A stretch of DNA of 64,000 nucleotides, taken from assembly GCF_902459685.1 (NCBI RefSeq), contig NZ_CABPSF010000001.1:1116001-1180000 (forward strand), written 5' to 3'. Shown here piece by piece: positions 62,847 to 64,000 of the stretch. Position 1 is the first letter of the stretch. Each line of letters opens with the position of its first letter. This DNA is from Pandoraea iniqua (GTDB lineage: Bacteria > Pseudomonadota > Gammaproteobacteria > Burkholderiales > Burkholderiaceae). The position numbers and the translations under genes were made by a program. The notes below the pieces were generated by a model that saw only the letters and a program-made list of their open reading frames with translations, ran no database searches and was not told the origin of the DNA.

Positions 62847-64000
62847 ATGACAAGTGAACACACACTCACCCCGGAAAAGACGTACCCAGTGACTGACGCC
62901 ACGCGGGCCGCTATGGCGATCGCCAAGCGCGGCTGCGACGAGCTGCTGGTGGAGGAGGAGTTCCTTCAAAAGCTGGCCCGCAGCGAAGCCACGGGCAAGC
63001 CGCTGCGCATCAAGCTGGGTCTGGACCCGACGGCGCCGGACATCCACATCGGTCACACGGTGGTGCTCAACAAGATGCGCCAGTTGCAGGATCTGGGCCA
63101 TACGGTCATTTTCCTGATCGGCGACTTCACCTCGCTGATCGGCGACCCGTCGGGCCGTAACAGCACGCGTCCGCCGCTCACGCGCGAGCAGATCGAGGCG
63201 AACGCCAAGACCTACTTCGAACAGGCCGCGCTGGTGCTCGACCGCAGCAAGACCGAGATTCGCTACAACAGCGAATGGTCGATGAAGCTCGGCGCCGACG
63301 GCATGATCAAGCTCGCGTCGCGCTACACGATGGCGCGCATGCTGGAGCGCGAAGACTTCACCAAGCGCTTTCAGGGCGGGGTGCCGATCGCGATTCACGA
63401 GTTTCTGTACCCGCTCATGCAGGGTTACGACTCGGTGGCGCTGGAGTCGGATCTGGAGCTGGGCGGTACCGACCAGAAATTCAACCTGCTGGTGGGCCGT
63501 GAGCTGCAAAAGCAGTACGGTCAGGAGCCGCAGTGCATTCTGACGATGCCGCTGCTCGTGGGGCTCGATGGCGTCGAGAAGATGTCGAAGTCCAAGGGCA
63601 ACTACATCGGCATCAGCGAGAAGCCGAGCGAGATGTTCGGCAAGCTGATGAGCATCTCCGACGACCTGATGTGGCGCTACTACGAGCTGCTGTCGTTCCG
63701 CACGCTCGAAGAGATTGCGCAACTGAAGCAGGACGTCGACGGCGGGCGCAACCCGCGCGATGTGAAGGTGCTGCTCGCGCAGGAAATCGTTGCACGCTTC
63801 CACTCGCAGGCCGATGCCGAGCGCGCGCTCGAAGACTTCAATGCGCGCGCCAAGGGCGGCGTGCCGGACGATATTCCGGAAGTTTCCCTCGATGGCGCCC
63901 CGCTGGGCATCGCTCAACTGCTCAAGCAGGCGGGCCTCGTGCCGTCGACTTCGGAAGCCAACCGCAATATCGAACAGGGTGGTGTGCGTATCGATGGCGA
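62847..64000 (+). CDS. tyrS: Tyrosyl-tRNA synthetase (3' end outside window)
   Basis: The frame is open from the ATG at 62847 to the window end (384 codons) without a stop, so the gene is cut by the edge. Class I motifs are PDIHIGH (HIGH at residues 67-70) and KMSKS (245-249). The tyrosine-site segment [12 protein letters not shown] is present, and an S4 RNA-binding domain is beginning at the edge ([16 protein letters not shown]). The N terminus and motif sequence suggest the TyrZ-type (about 400-420 residues) synthetase. It is divergent from the M23 peptidase gene. Confidence 0.95.
   Translation, partial: MTSEHTLTPEKTYPVTDATRAAMAIAKRGCDELLVEEEFLQKLARSEATGKPLRIKLGLDPTAPDIHIGHTVVLNKMRQLQDLGHTVIFLIGDFTSLIGDPSGRNSTRPPLTREQIEANAKTYFEQAALVLDRSKTEIRYNSEWSMKLGADGMIKLASRYTMARMLEREDFTKRFQGGVPIAIHEFLYPLMQGYDSVALESDLELGGTDQKFNLLVGRELQKQYGQEPQCILTMPLLVGLDGVEKMSKSKGNYIGISEKPSEMFGKLMSISDDLMWRYYELLSFRTLEEIAQLKQDVDGGRNPRDVKVLLAQEIVARFHSQADAERALEDFNARAKGGVPDDIPEVSLDGAPLGIAQLLKQAGLVPSTSEANRNIEQGGVRIDG

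Noticed and set aside
62781-63917. Minus-strand open frame of 378 codons opposite tyrS
   Set aside because: tyrS has intact HIGH and KMSKS motifs on the plus strand; the antisense frame has no motif.

Overview
The window is a chromosomal segment of a GC-rich betaproteobacterium. The gene order (aspS-nudB-cls, ubiE-ubiJ-ubiB, rplM-rpsI-argC-erpA-anmK-M23-tyrS, the gltIJKL locus) and protein sequences point to the order Burkholderiales, family Burkholderiaceae; Pandoraea is a plausible genus, but that is an inference from memory of the family and was not tested. No rRNA, tRNA, CRISPR array, insertion sequence or prophage was seen.

Layout. 1-2.2 kb: a visibly less GC-rich accessory edge with three small minus-strand genes (one a SUKH/SMI1-type immunity protein) and a small P-loop kinase. 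2.4-4.6 kb: DHA2-type MFS exporter coupled to a MarR regulator, with operator-like inverted repeats in front. 4.7-9.0 kb: a divergent D-amino-acid unit (PLP D-amino-acid dehydratase/deaminase; RpiR regulator, D-aminoacylase, RidA). 9.1-10.2 kb: an isolated two-TM protein translationally coupled to an LcrH/SycD-like type III secretion chaperone. 10.2-14.3 kb: queF, a cytosolic 5'-nucleotidase, ilvA and a MobA/MocA-like nucleotidyltransferase on the minus strand. 14.3-17.8 kb: YqaA-type membrane protein and a molybdenum hydroxylase (IorA/IorB-like). 18.2-24.0 kb: a very large FAD/Fe-S D-2-hydroxyacid dehydrogenase and a CPA1 Na+/H+ antiporter. 24.0-30.0 kb: HIT protein, DUF971, ubiE, Tim44-like protein, ubiJ, ubiB and a TPMT-like methyltransferase. 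30.3-37.2 kb: Na+/solute symporter, FmdB, DUF502, aspS, two Nudix hydrolases, cardiolipin synthase. 37.4-44.8 kb: TetR regulator with a beta-oxidation operon (FadE, HAD/ECH fusion, thiolase), enoyl-CoA hydratase and YciA-like thioesterase. 45.0-49.4 kb: Atm1-type ABC exporter, HypT-like LysR regulator, glutamate dehydrogenase. 49.6-52.8 kb: glutamate/aspartate ABC importer gltIJKL. 52.9-56.7 kb: class II glutamine amidotransferase, pyrC, DUF3025, RNase P RNA, OsmC protein. 57.1-64 kb: a candidate small RNA, rplM-rpsI, argC, erpA, anmK, M23 peptidase and tyrS, which runs off the right end.

How the parts work together. The D-amino-acid unit makes chemical sense: an N-acyl-D-amino acid is deacylated, the D-amino acid is dehydrated by a PLP enzyme and the reactive enamine/imine is cleared by RidA. 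gdhA and gltIJKL place acidic amino acid uptake next to glutamate oxidation; their intergenic DNA carries a paired-palindrome site and a sigma-54-like promoter. The fad genes have the order and domain arrangement of the Bacillus fadNAE system.

Most notable for follow-up: a roughly 100-nt putative sRNA (57089-57186) with a good promoter, an anti-Shine-Dalgarno hairpin loop and a strong terminator; the orphan T3SS-chaperone/two-TM pair; the small-gene edge with an immunity protein; the paired palindromes before gltI; and a DUF3025 reading frame that runs about 70 nt into the RNase P RNA gene.
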